DNA of 64,000 bases from Dallia pectoralis (GCA_029465975.1 CM055753.1:2664643-2728642), one strand, 5' to 3'. Numbered from the stretch's first letter, positions 1 to 12,777 are shown. Notes: a model not told the origin generated them from the sequence alone. Translations and numbers: made by a program.

Positions 1-884
1 TGTTCAAAATTATACTTCCAGCGGCCCTGCATGTGACGGTATTAATTAGCCATCTGGTCAATTACTTCTGTCTTCTTTACCTTCCTGAAGGTGAACATGC
101 TTGTAAAACAGCTGTCTGGATCGTTTTCCACACTAGTGTCCCAGGGGCATTTGTACAATGGAGCTACCACTACTAGTTCGACCTGTGGAATGACAAAATA
201 CAGTTTTTGTGCTGTCCTGCAGGGCTACATTTCACACAAAATTCCCTCTTTCATATTCACATGCACTCATTAATCAACCAATCTAAAAGGATGTTATCTG
301 ACCGTCAACGTTTGTGTTTTAAAAAGATGAATGCGTTTTGCCTTACTGCCAGCCATACTTAGATAACGTGGTCTAACAGGGCTGTTGACCAGACCTGACA
401 CTCCAGTTGTCCCGACCATCCTCGCTGTATCCATGAGATCCTCACTTTATATTCCACACTATTTTATTCCATCGACAAAAAATTTGCACATGAACAAAAA
501 ATATATGTATTGCTTCACCTGTGCACTAGGGCTGTGTCTAAAATGTCAGTTATGTATGTGTATAACTTCTGGTCTTTTTTCTGTTGAGTGCCAGGTATGA
601 TTTTAAAAACAACAAAAGACTGATTGATTTGGTGAAAGAAGTATATTTTATGAACTTATTCATGGAGTATAAATGATTGTAGACTAATACAAATATTTTT
701 AAGACAGCCTACACATACACATAATAATAACACAGTAATTACTTTGTGTCTATAGACTTTAACCCTGGTAGCATCAACCGAACAAGCCTCAAGCCTCCTA
801 CTTTGATAAATGTATACTAACATGAACTAAACAGAGCCATTGCTAGCATCAGTTATCCAGTACCAATAACAGGTTGAGACTAAA
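1..884. other. unannotated intergenic stretch
   Basis: No gene, RNA or repeat is recognised here. The two short open frames (60 and 71 residues) have no recognisable motif and no splice or promoter context. Confidence 0.5.
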
Positions 885-1027
885 ATGTCCTCCAGTGATA
901 TTGGCACCCTTGGTAAATATGAACACATTTAATTAAGGCCATTGTTTGAAAAACACTTCTGGTTATGAATACAATAGATTGAAACACTCTAGATCACATG
1001 ATGAGTGTTGTGCCGTGTGTTCACAGG
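885..1027 (+). repeat. dispersed repeat 'A', copy 1
   Basis: About 140 bases starting CCTCCAGTGATATTGGCACC recur at 4,017-4,152 with small indels. Both copies carry the same interior landmarks: TTAATTAAGGCCATTG, AACACTTCTGGTTATGAA and GAAACACTCTAGATCA. A shorter relative lies at about 16,045-16,085. The TE family is not identified and no inverted termini are visible. Confidence 0.7.
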
Positions 1028-3564
1028 CTAAATGACGATTCATCAAAAATCAATAACAGAGATAATTTGTTCTAACGTTTCATATGTTAAATAGTTGGCC
1101 GTGCTGCACACATTACAAAGACGATTGTTCCAGTTCAAATGCTTGGATTGTCTAATTGTTTCTGCCTTGCCGTGCAGCCCTTCTGAAGGCATTGCAAATT
1201 ATTTATCAACCCACTTCCAGGATGAACGACATATGGCTGCATTCCAATAGAAATTACCCATCCATATGCAAATCAGAGTGTTGCCATTTGTAGGCACGGT
1301 GTGGCATTAAAACCACACGTTTCCCACCACCACTGTATAGGTTATGTCAAACTGCTGGTTGTTTGGCTATCACAGACCCACACCAGCCTGCACACAGTTG
1401 CATTGGAAAAGTGTTCGACTTGCATGTAATTTGCATACCAAGCGATCATTTTAGCTTAGCTGTGCGCTAGTGTGAATACTGAAGACTGGTTTTACCTATA
1501 TTCAATTTAACCTCTTAAAACATTCAACACGTTGAATGCGTTTCAATATGATAATCTATTAGCTTTGGTGGTCGAGACCCGAACTGTTTCCAGCACGGAA
1601 AGGTTTAACCGTTTTAACCTGTCGTTCTCTAATGGGTTCAGGCAAACAATGCCAGGTACATGTGTGCATTATACAGAACTGCCTTGTCTGCTTTATTGAT
1701 TGAATAAGTAGGCCCTCAATGAAAGGCCTTAATGTAGGAAAATGTCATCCATGGTTCAAACCTTTGTTAGCTTGGACTCTCTGACATGAAGGAGGGCCAG
1801 ACAAGGTTTAATGTTTCTATACAGGGCTGCACTGCAGATGCTCCCGCAATAGCTTATCCGAAAAATAAACCCATGAACCAGTTAAGACTGGCTATTCCTT
1901 ACAATAGTCCGAGATAGAAATAATACATTTTGGATTTCTTAATATATGTGTGTTTTAAATTGTATATTTTACGTTATTTTCTGCATTGTAAGTTTGCATG
2001 ATTTGAATGTTTTATTCTCGCAATAATACAGAACGCAACTGCAAGAGAGATCGAGGTCTCAACCTGATACGCTTGTATGGATACAGAAAAAATGTCAAGA
2101 GTTTAATTTTAAAAGCAAAAAGACTTGTGGAACTGTTTATAAATGGTTCCGGGAGGAACCCCAATGAGAAAGCATCACACAAAATGTAAGTGTGCTAGGG
2201 AAGAAAAGCGAAAACAGCTTGTGAATGTTATCTGGGGTTTTTTCTCTTGTTGTGTCAGATAAATTTATAACCTGAAAAAAGGCGATTACAGCAGGAGGCT
2301 GGCTGGCTTCCCATGCAGTGCGAAACAATTTGCACCGTTTGGAATATATGAATATGTCAGAGACCATAGATGTCTATCTGTATACCTGTCGCCCGATCAG
2401 TGTGTCTCTGTCTTTGGTTCTTCTCCATAAAGCTCTGTTTCTACACATGCCTGCTCTGCATACGCCTGTCAAGATGAACACAGCCTATGACATAACAGAG
2501 ATACAATCTGTTGTTGGACATACAGCAACTGAAAAAAAAACAGAAAATATCCAAGAAATCTGTTAAATGGAGGAACTCATATCCCACGTATTTCCATGCA
2601 TACACAGTGAGGTTTATTGTGATGGAATCCAAATTTAATAAAGGTTTTAATTAAAAAAATAAATAAAATATCCCTTGGGGATTCTCGGAGTCAATTTGCA
2701 GTGTACAAACTATTAAAAACAATTGCTCAAGCCCCCAAGCATTTATACTGAGGAAAAAAATTGGTTCACGACCGAATTTAATTGGGGACCTCTTATGCTG
2801 ATTGTGTGCACGCACGCACGCACGTATGCACACACACACAAAACACAATATATTTCTGATAGGGGGACAATGCATTGGCTGAAGGACTGAAGTCTTTCTG
2901 GGTTCTTTTGTCTTCTGTTTCAGATTAACAGAACACAACTACACTGTAGTCAGGCGTATGTTTTTTGTGAGATTGCCGTTTTGATTCACACTTATTGTGT
3001 ACGTTTTGTTGTGTCAATAGTGAATTATAAATGTCAACTGACAATTTGATAATTTAAATCACAGTAATTAACTAGACATTGCGAGACGTGTTTTATTGCT
3101 TTAATTTAGTTGACGGATTTGGCAGTATATTATAAGAGATGCAGTAGTAGAAAAAGGCTTTGTTCACAAATATTGATAGATTAACAGTCATATCCGCAAA
3201 CTTCAAGTCATGCAATGATGCACTTTTCCAATAAGTAAAAGTAAATAAGCTGACATTATGATTGATGTGTGGTTGCAGTTAGACAACTAAAAATAATCTC
3301 ACATAATCCATCATCATGTTGCCTGCCCAGACGGTATTTGCAATTTTTTGGTCAAACCTCAGACGCCAGGATCATAGCTTGATATTTAATGACATTGTTT
3401 TTGACACAGTATAACTGATATTGCAGAGTTGGAGTTGCAATGGATCACAACATTTTTCATCATCAAAAACCCAATTATAAATACTGGTGGGAAAATGTGC
3501 ATATTTTTATTCTGCATCATTTTGAGTACTTGAGATTCTGATGCAGATTCTTTAACTGATAGGA
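1028..3564. other. unannotated intergenic stretch with a short CA/CG-type microsatellite
   Basis: No coding signal is seen. A small CACG/CA simple repeat lies at about 2,805-2,841. The part at 1,100-1,300, which includes the octamer ATGCAAAT near 1,266, has the non-repetitive texture often seen in conserved non-coding elements, but nothing in a single sequence can prove that. Confidence 0.4.
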
Positions 3565-3975
3565 AACCTGACGCCAACTGCTAGGCTACCTGACGCCAAC
3601 TGCTAGGCTTCCTGACGCCAACTGCTAGGCTACCTGACACCAACTGGTAGGCTTCCTGACGCCAACGGCTCGGCTACCTGACGCCAACTGCTAGGCTACC
3701 TGACACCAACTGCTAGGCTTCCTGACGCCAACTGCTAGGTTACTTGATGCCAACTGCTAGGCTACCTGACGCCAACTGCTAAGCTACCTGACGCCAACTG
3801 CTAGGCTACCTGACGCCAACTGCTAAGCTACCTGACGCCAACTGCTAGGCTAACTGACGCCAACTGCTAAGCTACCCGACGCCAACTGCTAGGCTACCCG
3901 ATGCCAACTGCTAAGCTACCTGACGCCAACTACTAGGTTACCTGACGCCAACTGCTTGGCTACCTGACACCAACA
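3565..3975. repeat. 22 bp minisatellite, about 19 copies
   Basis: The unit is CCTGACGCCAACTGCTAGG followed by CTA. Units carry scattered changes such as TAAGCTA, ACACC and GATGCC. The array stops 40 bases before dispersed repeat A copy 2. Confidence 0.95.
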
Positions 3976-4016
3976 TGGCAATGATTAGGAATAGCATGTT
4001 GGCTAAAGAGATTACA

Positions 4017-4152
4017 ATGTCCTCCAGTGATATTGGCACCCTTGGTAAATACACATTTAATTAAGGCCATTGTTAGAAAAACACTTCTGGTTATGAACAA
4101 TAGATCGAAACACTCTAGATCATATTAATACAGTGTTATGCCTTGTGTTACA
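4017..4152 (+). repeat. dispersed repeat 'A', copy 2
   Basis: Homologous to 885-1,027 (same landmarks). It is followed by a short local duplication of CAGATCACTGGGGTCAA at about 4,150 and 4,199. Confidence 0.7.
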
Positions 4153-4401
4153 GATCACTGGGGTCAAACTGGTGCATCTAAGCAAACGTTGATGGTTACA
4201 GATCACTGGGGTCAACATAGTAAACGATTGCCTGGTCGTTTTTTTGTTCTTATTTTGATTTATTGAAGTCTCCTCTCAGTTTGTAAATCCCCTCCCCTTG
4301 TTGTCTGGTCTTAATTGGATAAAAGCAAATAATATACAAAAACAGCAGACACTTGGCCATGATTTAAACAGATTTGACAGCATCGACGTAGAGGATTAGA
4401 C

Positions 4402-4525
4402 CAGTGTTTCCTAAACCTCTCCCTGGGCCTTCCCAGACATTTCTTTCACATTTTTTTTTCATCTTAAAAAGGCTGAACTAATTGAGTTAGTCAAGAGGCT
4501 TGATGATCAGTTGAGAATTTAAATT
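4402..4525. mobile_element. possible truncated hAT-type MITE end
   Basis: CAGTGTTTCCTAAACCTCTC at the left edge resembles the CAGTG-TTCCC-type terminus of small fish hAT elements, and the interior (CTTGATGATCAGTTGA) fits the same kind of element from memory. No partner terminus or 8 bp target duplication was found, so this is at best a fragment. Confidence 0.3.
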
Positions 4526-4629
4526 ACTTTCACAACTCCCCAAGAAGCCATTCTAGCGCCATCTACTGGCAGGCTTCTGCGTTCGTCATCACCGGCTTTC
4601 TAGTGCCACCACCCTCCTAATCACTACAT

Positions 4630-5025
4630 TGTCATGTCTTGTCATTACACACACCTGGTGTCCATTCCCTCATTAGTACTCGTATATATGTCCCCTGTGT
4701 TTGGTCATGGCTTATCATTACACACACCTGGTATCCATTCCCTCATTAGTAGAGTATATAGGTTCCTTGTGTTTGGCTGTGTTTTTGTGTGGTATTGTTG
4801 CATGTATGGTTTTATGTTGTGCTGTGTTTCGTTTGTCCCTCTGTGTGAGTGCTGCTTTGTTTTGCACTGCGTCGCTTCTGGAATACTTCTATGATACACG
4901 TGCCATTTATGGACTTTGTGTTTGAGTTGTTTGCTATGGACTGCTTATATGAAATTGCAACTCAACTCATCCGCTCCTGTCCTGATTCCTCCTTTCTACG
5001 CACCCACACTACCAGGACCATAACA
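4630..5025 (+). mobile_element. LTR-like sequence (possible solo LTR)
   Basis: This segment of about 396 bp starts TGTCATG and ends CATAACA, matching the TG...CA rule. It has TATATA-containing promoter-like sequence and a pyrimidine-rich 3' part with CTCCTGTCCTGATTCC, like fish Gypsy-type LTRs. There is no clear flanking target duplication. The promoter-like part is tandemly duplicated with a period of about 73 bp (4,638-4,710 and 4,711-4,775). No internal retrotransposon region is present. Confidence 0.4.
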
Positions 5026-5658
5026 ACGTTGTGTGCGTGTTCAGTGTAACGATCTTTCAAATGTCTGTGGATGTCGGACGTGATGTTCCGAAATCCTTTA
5101 ATGATGTTTGTCAAATTAAAGGGCTACACGTGTATATACAAGTTTTAATTATCAACTGAGACATTTCTTCAAATAGTGACCTTGGAGATGGGTTTTCGGA
5201 TAAAATAGGTGACGATTGCCCTGCTTACAGTAGACTGTGAGTCATTGATGTGCCTGGCTAGATCCAGAACATCCACCTTACACAACATGAGAGCGCTCAA
5301 TCGGTGGTAGGATGTGTGCTTCGAAACCAGCTCATAAAGTGTGTTGATTTCTCTCTCTCTGCATCTGACTCAACCTAAACATATTCTCTGGTTTGGGCGT
5401 GAAATACTGCTTAGCTGGATTGTTAGTCCTTGAACTCAGTGTAGGACATGCTTACCCTGGGTTCACCTTGAAACTGTTACAGACAAAACACTTGGTTTCT
5501 CAACGAGTGTCTGTCTTTTGTCAGACGCTCGATTTCATCACGCACTGTAATGGTGACAGAATCATAATGGTTGTATTTTCAGGACTACAGTCAAGGTCAT
5601 TAGTGTGTTGGTGTATTACTTCGCCCATATCTCCTACATTCAACACATTGGCTATGAG
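5026..5658. other. unannotated intergenic stretch
   Basis: Nothing recognisable. The 96-residue open frame at 5,393-5,683 shows no family motif. Confidence 0.4.
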
Positions 5659-5776
5659 AACTGATTGTTCACTTAGCATCTAATCTACCCAGACCTTGAC
5701 ATGTGCCCTACATAAGAGCTAATCAAACTTATTAGCCTTTTCTGTAAAGGGTCATAATGTTTTGGCACATCCATGT
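5659..5776 (-). mobile_element. Tc1-like element, 5' terminal fragment
   Basis: It aligns by eye with the right end of the Tc1-like element at 31,297-32,658: AACTGATTGTT, TCTAATCTA-CCAGAC-TTGACATGTGC. It ends in GTCATAATGTTTTGGC, a typical Tc1 terminal sequence. Only the terminal region survives; no transposase codons are present. Confidence 0.55.
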
Positions 5777-5931
5777 ACTTCCACATTCAGGTGACAAAGA
5801 GAGGTAGGCCTTGGCCAGAGTAATTAAACCAGAACCAGATCAGTAACACAACCAGCTGACCTTTGGAATATTAGACTGTAGAAACATGTTTTACAGTACT
5901 GGGTTTTATCTCCTACTTCTGCGGTTTACAC

Positions 5932-5939
5932 TGTGTGTG

Positions 5940-5971
<32 letters not shown>

Positions 5972-5972
5972 T
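5932..5972. repeat. TG / GCGT microsatellite
   Basis: An uninterrupted TG run passes into GCGT repeats. Confidence 0.95.
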
Positions 5973-7754
5973 CCATGAATGCATGGACTGTACTTTTGTT
6001 TTTAATCCAGTCCTGACATCATGACACTGCATCATTAAAAATCTGCTTAATGAGTCTCTGTACAGGCTGGCCCTTGGCCATACCAATTAGTTTCTGTTTG
6101 GGCTAGTTAGACATCTTCTCTCACATGACCTGCGTGTGTGTGTGTTTTCTTGTGCGTGTGGTGTGACTAGTTAGTCCTCTACAAGTCCTGTGGGTGTGTT
6201 GCTGTAGCGAACTTTGACGTGTCACATTGCAATTTAAGTTACAAGAGAAGTCTCAGACGAAAAAACAACAACTCAGAACCCTGTTAACCAACTGTTCTTC
6301 GTTTTTGGAGAGTTAAGAAGCTGGTACCTTTGATGGGACGGAGTCCTTTTTAATTAGAACATGATATTATGCACATGCAGGCTCCCACCCACCTATACCC
6401 CCCACACACACACACATACACACACTTGGTTCAGCAATTGAACCGGATCTATTAAGATCCCTAATGGAAGAGCTGGAGTCACTGTGGAAAGACAGAAAGA
6501 TGGAGAAGTGCCCACAAACAAGTTCCGTTGAAAATTGCTCTAATTTTCCAACAGATATTAATGTTCCAGTGCACTCATAAAAGACCTGCATCAGTAATTT
6601 CTCAACGGCAGTAGCTAACTAGAGCGCACTCTCCGGATGTATCCCAAATGACTACATTTTCCTTGATGTCCTGGTCTAAAGGAGTGTACTATTTAGGGAA
6701 CGGGGCGCCATTTCAGAAACATTCGCTGTGGTCAATTTTCTTTACCATGGTGTTATTAAATGAAAAAGCTTTTACTTTTATGAGGAATGCACTTTTAAGG
6801 TTGTTGTATTGTTCTGCTTCAAAATCAATGACGAAAAACGCCGTCATTGTGTCCTCTGAGTGGACCAATCATCTTGAACAAAATGACATGGGGTAACAAA
6901 GCATTGTCCTGTTCCTGGACCAAATCAAGTTCAAAGAGTTCTTCCTCTGTCCAGTTTCTGTGCTTTTTTGCCCGTCCTAATATTTTCTTTTTGTTGGCCA
7001 GTCTAAGACTTGGCTTTTTCTTTGCAACTCTGACGATGTAGGGGCACTAGCTGCTGCTCCTCGGCAGCAGGGGGCGATAGATGTTGCTGTGATTGCTGTG
7101 ATATATAAATATATACCTGAAACATAACCCATTTGGAAATAGTTCTTGCATTATTGAGGCAGACGACAGTCGGACGTCGCTGATCAAGATTGCTGTAAGA
7201 TACAGTTGAGCTAATGCCTTGCAAACGTTAGCATCGCTAGCTGTTCTTGATCGAATTTGCTATTAACAACAGTGCCACCTGTTATTTGACGAAATGATGC
7301 TGCCATTATTGTTTTCTACTAAAAACTAGACAATGATGTCTTGTTTCCAAGTCTCTATAGTGGAATTTATACTCTAATCTATAATTAGCTCCTGTTTGAC
7401 GTCCTTTTCCCACACTCCTCAATATGGCTGCTGTGTTTATCGAATGTTAGTGACCAAGGCAACAAGGCAAACGAGTGGCGGCGAATGAATACACATAGAC
7501 CCGGTCATTCATTTCAACGTCCAAAAGTGGTCCATTAACACTGCTGGTCATGTGATCAAATCCCTAGTATTTTATTGGAGCATTTCTTCCCCATCAGCAA
7601 GTACTTGCAAATGCGGTTCCAGTGCTGTGTGTTCTGCCAGAGTAGTAGGTAACAACCACAAGGATCAATTGAATTTTAGGTCGAGGTGTCTCATAGACAA
7701 AGAAAAAAGAAGACTTGTGGCTTTTAGTGAATTCCCCCGGTCGGGTTGTGTTTT
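5973..7754. other. unannotated intergenic stretch with short-repeat debris
   Basis: 6,637-6,716 resembles the short fish repeat built from ATCCCAAATG...GTGTACTATTTAGGGAA...GCGCCATTTCAG. A small CA run lies at 6,402-6,425. No gene is seen. Confidence 0.4.
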
Positions 7755-10700
7755 CAGAGCTGCCAACTTTTCAAAAAACCTTGGAGTGAGATTTTGTCAT
7801 GGGTGATCAAAATGATGCCGCGCCCGCAGCCACACAAGTTGGTGGCTCAGATATTAGAGAATTGGAATTAATTTGATGTTGTACCCTGCCTTCTGGTGGT
7901 TTGTGGGGAGGCCCAACGCCGTTGATAGGGGCAGCCTACTGGAGATGGACAATATTGGTTACATTCTGTGAAGCAGACATAGCTGAAGGTCCACCCCCAG
8001 GAAATTTTGTATTAAGTAGATGTGATTTCTTGCATTCTAGTGGATTTTTGGGTGGTCTGCTAAACATGTACAATACCTGAACTTATTCTGATTCATGTTC
8101 AGCATCATGACTTGTAGAGCCGTCTAGACTTGAGCTGAACATTCAACCAGAAAACTATTGTTGTGCGTAAATAACTGCCTATGTGCCTGTGTTTAAGATT
8201 TGACCTAGGTTGGTTGATATTTTGATTACAATAGTATTAAACTAATTCTTAACTGAAACCTAGCCTATGTTGTAAATAATTGCATTCTTAAGAGCACTTA
8301 ATGAATGATGTTTGTTCAGCCAAAAACGACACAAGATTAGTTAGGGAGGGACATTCATCTTCATTCAAAGCTTCCTACCACATGGTCCATCAGAAACAAA
8401 AAGTGCAACAAATAAAGTGCTTAAACAGTACAACTTGTTAAATTAAAAGAGATGAATGCATTACAAAAATAACTTAAAATGAGGCATAATCAGTTTTATA
8501 TGCAGATCAGAAGCTGGATTAAGTCCTTGTCTCTGATCTGTGGGCGTGGTTATACTGGCCTGTGGCCTTCTTGGAGGCCTTGATGATATCTGAGGGGGGC
8601 TCCCATTTGAAGCAGGGCTCCAGATTGGCCATCTTTATGGTCATTATTGATGACAGGGTGCCATCCAATGCTAGACTGTTTCTTGTCTTCGTTTTGTTCA
8701 GTCCCACAAACTGAAAGGACCCTCTCAGCATCTGCATTTGCATGTGGTAACACCAGGACCAGCTTGGCGACGGCCGCAAGCCTCTCAAATTCTTTGCCTC
8801 CTGTCACCTATGGAAATGCAAGCACACAATGGAAAAACATGCCTTAATTTGTGATTGATTAATACTGTAAGTGTACTGTAGGTTGATCCATTAACAAGGT
8901 TCAGATCAAATATGCATAATTTCCAACATGCATGACACATATATGCATGCAAAAAATGTTAAGCAACAGATGTAGCAAAGCCACACCTGCCGAAACGAAA
9001 GACAAAAACAATAAAATAATGTTTACCTTATGTTTCTGTGTTGCCATTTCAGCCCAGAAGCTTTCCATTTCAGCTTCGTCCTGCAGGGATATCATTGGCA
9101 TGGTCTGATAACCAAGAAACTCCTCACCCAGGAGGTCATGCTCCTCTGGCCCATGGTATGGGAGGAGATGGGGAAACCTATTTATAAAAGTAGAGTTACA
9201 AGTTTTTAAGTTTTAGGTATATTATCATCAACCAGCAGCAGTTCATACGCATCTTTGAGGAGAAGCCAAATAAGAACAGCTCATGTGCAGTTTAGGAGTG
9301 AAAAGACCTCATCATAAAACGCAGGGGATTTTAGCTAAGATGATAGACAATAGTTAGAGAAAAAAACAAACCTTTCAACAAAGTATAGGACATCTTGGAT
9401 GTCACTTTCAGCCCTCTGCCGTACATCTACGAATTTTGCATGTTTGATCAGTGGCTCTTCCAGTGGCAGCTTCTTAAGTGCATAGTCCACAGCAGTTGTC
9501 AGGAAACACAACGCAGCTTCATGGAATGAATCCGCCTGCTGTGGAGTGATGTCACCCTCGTTGAGTAGGCTGTTAAGTTTAGCCCTGGTTGTAAACCCAA
9601 TGTTCAACTTTCTTCCTGTAACAGATACAGAATATCAGGTTAACATAAATGGTTTAACATGCTGATGCTGCAATATCAGCTAGACACACAGGGCAGGAAA
9701 TCCAACAAGAAGCTCACGTTTACTGGAAGGACTACCACAAACCTTACAAAGTTTCTACTCATGAAGTGGCAAAGAACTAGGTACAAGGCTAAATATCATA
9801 TATCACAGTGTTTGATCATTATAATAGTCACTAACCTGGTAAATGCTTTGCCTTCTCTTTAAAAGCAATTTCGGAAGGCTCCTCGTGGCCCTGCAGAGCT
9901 GCTGGAACCATAAACTTGGAACATAGCTTGCGTATGAAAAAATAGTAGGTGAAACCTGTTTTAGAGGATTCCTGGGGATATCAGCAAGAAACACAGAATG
10001 GAAAAACAGCTAAATCCAATCTCCACCTCATCATGTAACAAAAATATTGACGACTGCTCTCTCCGAAGAAGCAAGTTGAAAGAAGTGAAAGTTGGTACGG
10101 TGGCTTGGAAAAACAGCAGGTACACTTCTGTCATGGGGTCAGTGAATGTCTGAACAAGCCTCTTGAACCTGGCCTGATCTTGAATCAATCAATAACACAA
10201 AACAAGAGGTTGTCATTAATACAAGTATGTGACTAATAATCCATGTAGTTACTGCATATTGATGACCTTACTAGCAGATGTGTAGTAGCTGGCCAGAGGT
10301 TCATACAGCCTCAGGATCCTGGTCACACAACGTTCAAGGCTTAGCCAACGAACCGAGATCTGCAGGAGGACCTCCATGTACTCCGCTTCATGGAGCTCAC
10401 AAAACTCTGTTTCAGACATTTCATTCCATATCATATATGTTCTACAGCTCAGCATTTCAATATCACACGTAATAGTATCAAACATGCACACCTGTCAGGT
10501 ATCCTTTATGATGTGTGCTGCCCTTGAACCAGTAACCGATGTCCACCACCAGATCCTCCGAATCAAAACCGGACACCTGCAATGCATTAATGAAATCAGA
10601 ACACGTTAAGTCAGTGCACATAATTAGGATACAAATACAGTTACATGTAAAGATAAATCAGGCCTTTACTCACTGTAACAAATCCCACTCCTGCAGCTTT

Positions 10701-12777
10701 GGCGGTGTTATGTGCCACATGACCAGGACAACCATGAATATAGGAGTCGGGATGCTTCTGGAGGACCCTAGAGGCAATGGAATTACGTGATCTGATGTTC
10801 ACAGCTGCATCGTCCACTGTGAGACCAATGCAGTTCTCCCAAGGGATACCATGCTCCTCTAAGGTGGAGTTCATTATGGTGAAGATCTCACTTGCTGTCC
10901 CACATCTCGTCCCACTTGTCGTGCACATACTTAGAAACTGGTGGACAACTTTGCTGCCCATGAAGACCCAGACAGTAAGCGGGTTTATCTTTTCCACTCC
11001 TATAATAATGACAAGTTAGAATCATACAGATGTTCATGTTGTTAGATGTTTATAAATACACAAAGCAAATGTTTTGCAGAGGAGATCTCAAATAGTCAGT
11101 GAAATACCAGTCTCATTCGATCCATCCGTAACAACGGTATACGGGGCTTTTTTCATCTCCTTCACAAGCTCCTTTGTGAAATATGGTGCGAGTGCTTCAT
11201 TGATAATGCAGGATGACTTAGTCCTGGCACACCTGTACTCCTGCGCTGTCTTTGAATCTCCGAAACATTCTTTTAGGAGAGGCCCCAGGTGGTCCGCAAA
11301 GGCTAGGGGGATGTTGTGAACTACCAACCCAGCTGTCATTTTGACCTCAGCCCTTCTTGTCTGTAAGAAATTTAAAATTATTAATCCTCCCAAAAGACCA
11401 TAGTTTATTACAAATAGACACCTGCGATAATAGGGCACATGTAAAAAAAAAACGAATTCAGCAACTAAGAAAACTGGACTGTACTACTCTAAAATACAAA
11501 ACACAAATGAGTCCAAACTATTAACCATGACTTTACTGTGATCAACTATAACACCAAACTCTAGACTGAACCTTGACAGGACCATTCCACATATCATACC
11601 TTAACCTCTTGTGGAGACATCCCCCCAACAGAGGGAACAGGCATTGCATATTGGGATATTGTGGCTGTGGACTGGAGAGCCCGTTGCTTTTCTTGGTGGC
11701 CTTTGCTTTTTATGTGGCGCACTACATCTGCCACACGCTGGTGGCAACATGAGTTTTCAATACGGCAGACTGCACACCAGTAGTGCGTGTTGAGGCTTCC
11801 TCTGGTAATAAATGGCCATGAAGAGGTCCACTCATTTTTGAAAATGGATCTATATGTTGCTGCTCCAGCCAAAGCACGACTCTTCTGATCCTGCTGTTGG
11901 ATTGGGGGGGTCTCTTCTGTCTGTCCCTCTGTGTCTTCTTCCATCTGTCCTGTCTGTTGTTCCTCTACATGTGCTTATATTTGTCCTGTCTTTCTCACTT
12001 GGCTGGTTCTTTAAATAAAATAGAAGGTTTCTCTTTTGTCCTGGCAAAGGTCTCTTACGGGACATCTTTGAAACCTTAAAGAATTCAGAGTCATGTTGGT
12101 TTAATAACTGTACTCTCAGTTACACAAACACGCCTACTTCTATTGCACTATTTCTGTATTTCTGTATAATTCTTTGGAATACATCTTACCTGTTCAAAGT
12201 GCTAATTGGTCCTACAGAAAAAGTATTCATCCAGTGAGTCCTTTTTTTGGCCTATTAATAAAAAGATAAATGCCATGCGAGTAAATAAACAATGCTAGCT
12301 GATGTTTTGAGCATGCAGTATACCACTAGGTTAACCAGATGCCCTCCAGCTGCTTGTTATGCCAGCTGAGTTTATATTCACTCATGTTCACAGACACACG
12401 CACAAACACATACAAATAATTTCTTTCAAGATTTAAAGAGTGAGAGTGATGATGAGAGTACCCACTCAATTGGACGACATTTCACTGTTACTTACCCAAG
12501 TCCCAGCTCAGATTCTCATCATCGAGGTACTTTCTCTCGTTGTCTTTCTCAGTATCTCTTCTTCTGTCACTAACTTCGGCATATGGGTGCAGCGCATAGG
12601 GTTTATTGGCGCTCATCAGCGCCATCTAAGGTCGGGGAGTTTGAAAAGGAACGAACCAATCTCCGCCGGAGATCGGATTTTTCTTTTGCGTGAGAAATTG
12701 TATGTGTGGCGTGAGTGCGTGTGAAAACAGGCAAAACCGTGTGTCACACGGCGAAAGCGTGAGAGTTGGTAGCTCTG
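7755..12777 (-). mobile_element. near-complete hAT transposon with ten-exon transposase
   Basis: The left end is CAGAGCTGCCAACTTTTC. The right end, read inward on the minus strand, is CAGAGCTACCAACTCTCACG. The outer 14 bases match with one transition, which is the expected layout for hAT terminal inverted repeats. The right subterminal zone is rich in GCGTGAG and CACACGG motifs, possible transposase-binding repeats. The minus-strand gene at 12,065-8,519 lies inside. The 8 bp just outside the ends (TGTGTTTT and GTTTTGGT) do not match, so the target duplication is decayed or the ends are shifted. Length is about 5.0 kb. Confidence 0.75.
8519..12065 (-). pseudogene. hAT-superfamily transposase, ten exons, two small frameshifts
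   Basis: A cut-and-paste DNA transposase of the hAT superfamily. Exons on the minus strand: 12,065-11,600; 11,360-11,108; 10,999-10,674; 10,576-10,492; 10,406-10,272; 10,178-10,027; 9,971-9,836; 9,615-9,372; 9,177-9,027; 8,807-8,519. All nine introns (55 to 239 nt) are GT-AG with compatible phases. The spliced frame is about 744 codons. Exon 1 has a BED-like finger (YWCAVC...VRHIKSKGH). Exon 2 carries TDGSNETG with the likely first catalytic Asp. Exon 3 has TVDDAAVN and CPGHVAHN, exon 5 has SVRWLSLERC, exon 7 has KLCSKFMVPAAL, and exon 10 has the hATC dimerisation region (HANADAERV, then VGLNKTKTRNSLALDG). Exon 1 is one base out of frame between the RKRPLPGQ start and the BED part. Exon 10 has one extra base near 8,710 between ERVLSV and VGLNKT. 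The intron 6 donor (GTGGAG) is weak. Confidence 0.8.

Noticed and set aside
8519..12065. Interpretation of the ten-exon gene as a domesticated host gene
   Set aside because: Matching terminal inverted repeats at 7,755 and 12,777 and two frame lesions point to a transposon copy. Domestication is not excluded for relatives elsewhere.
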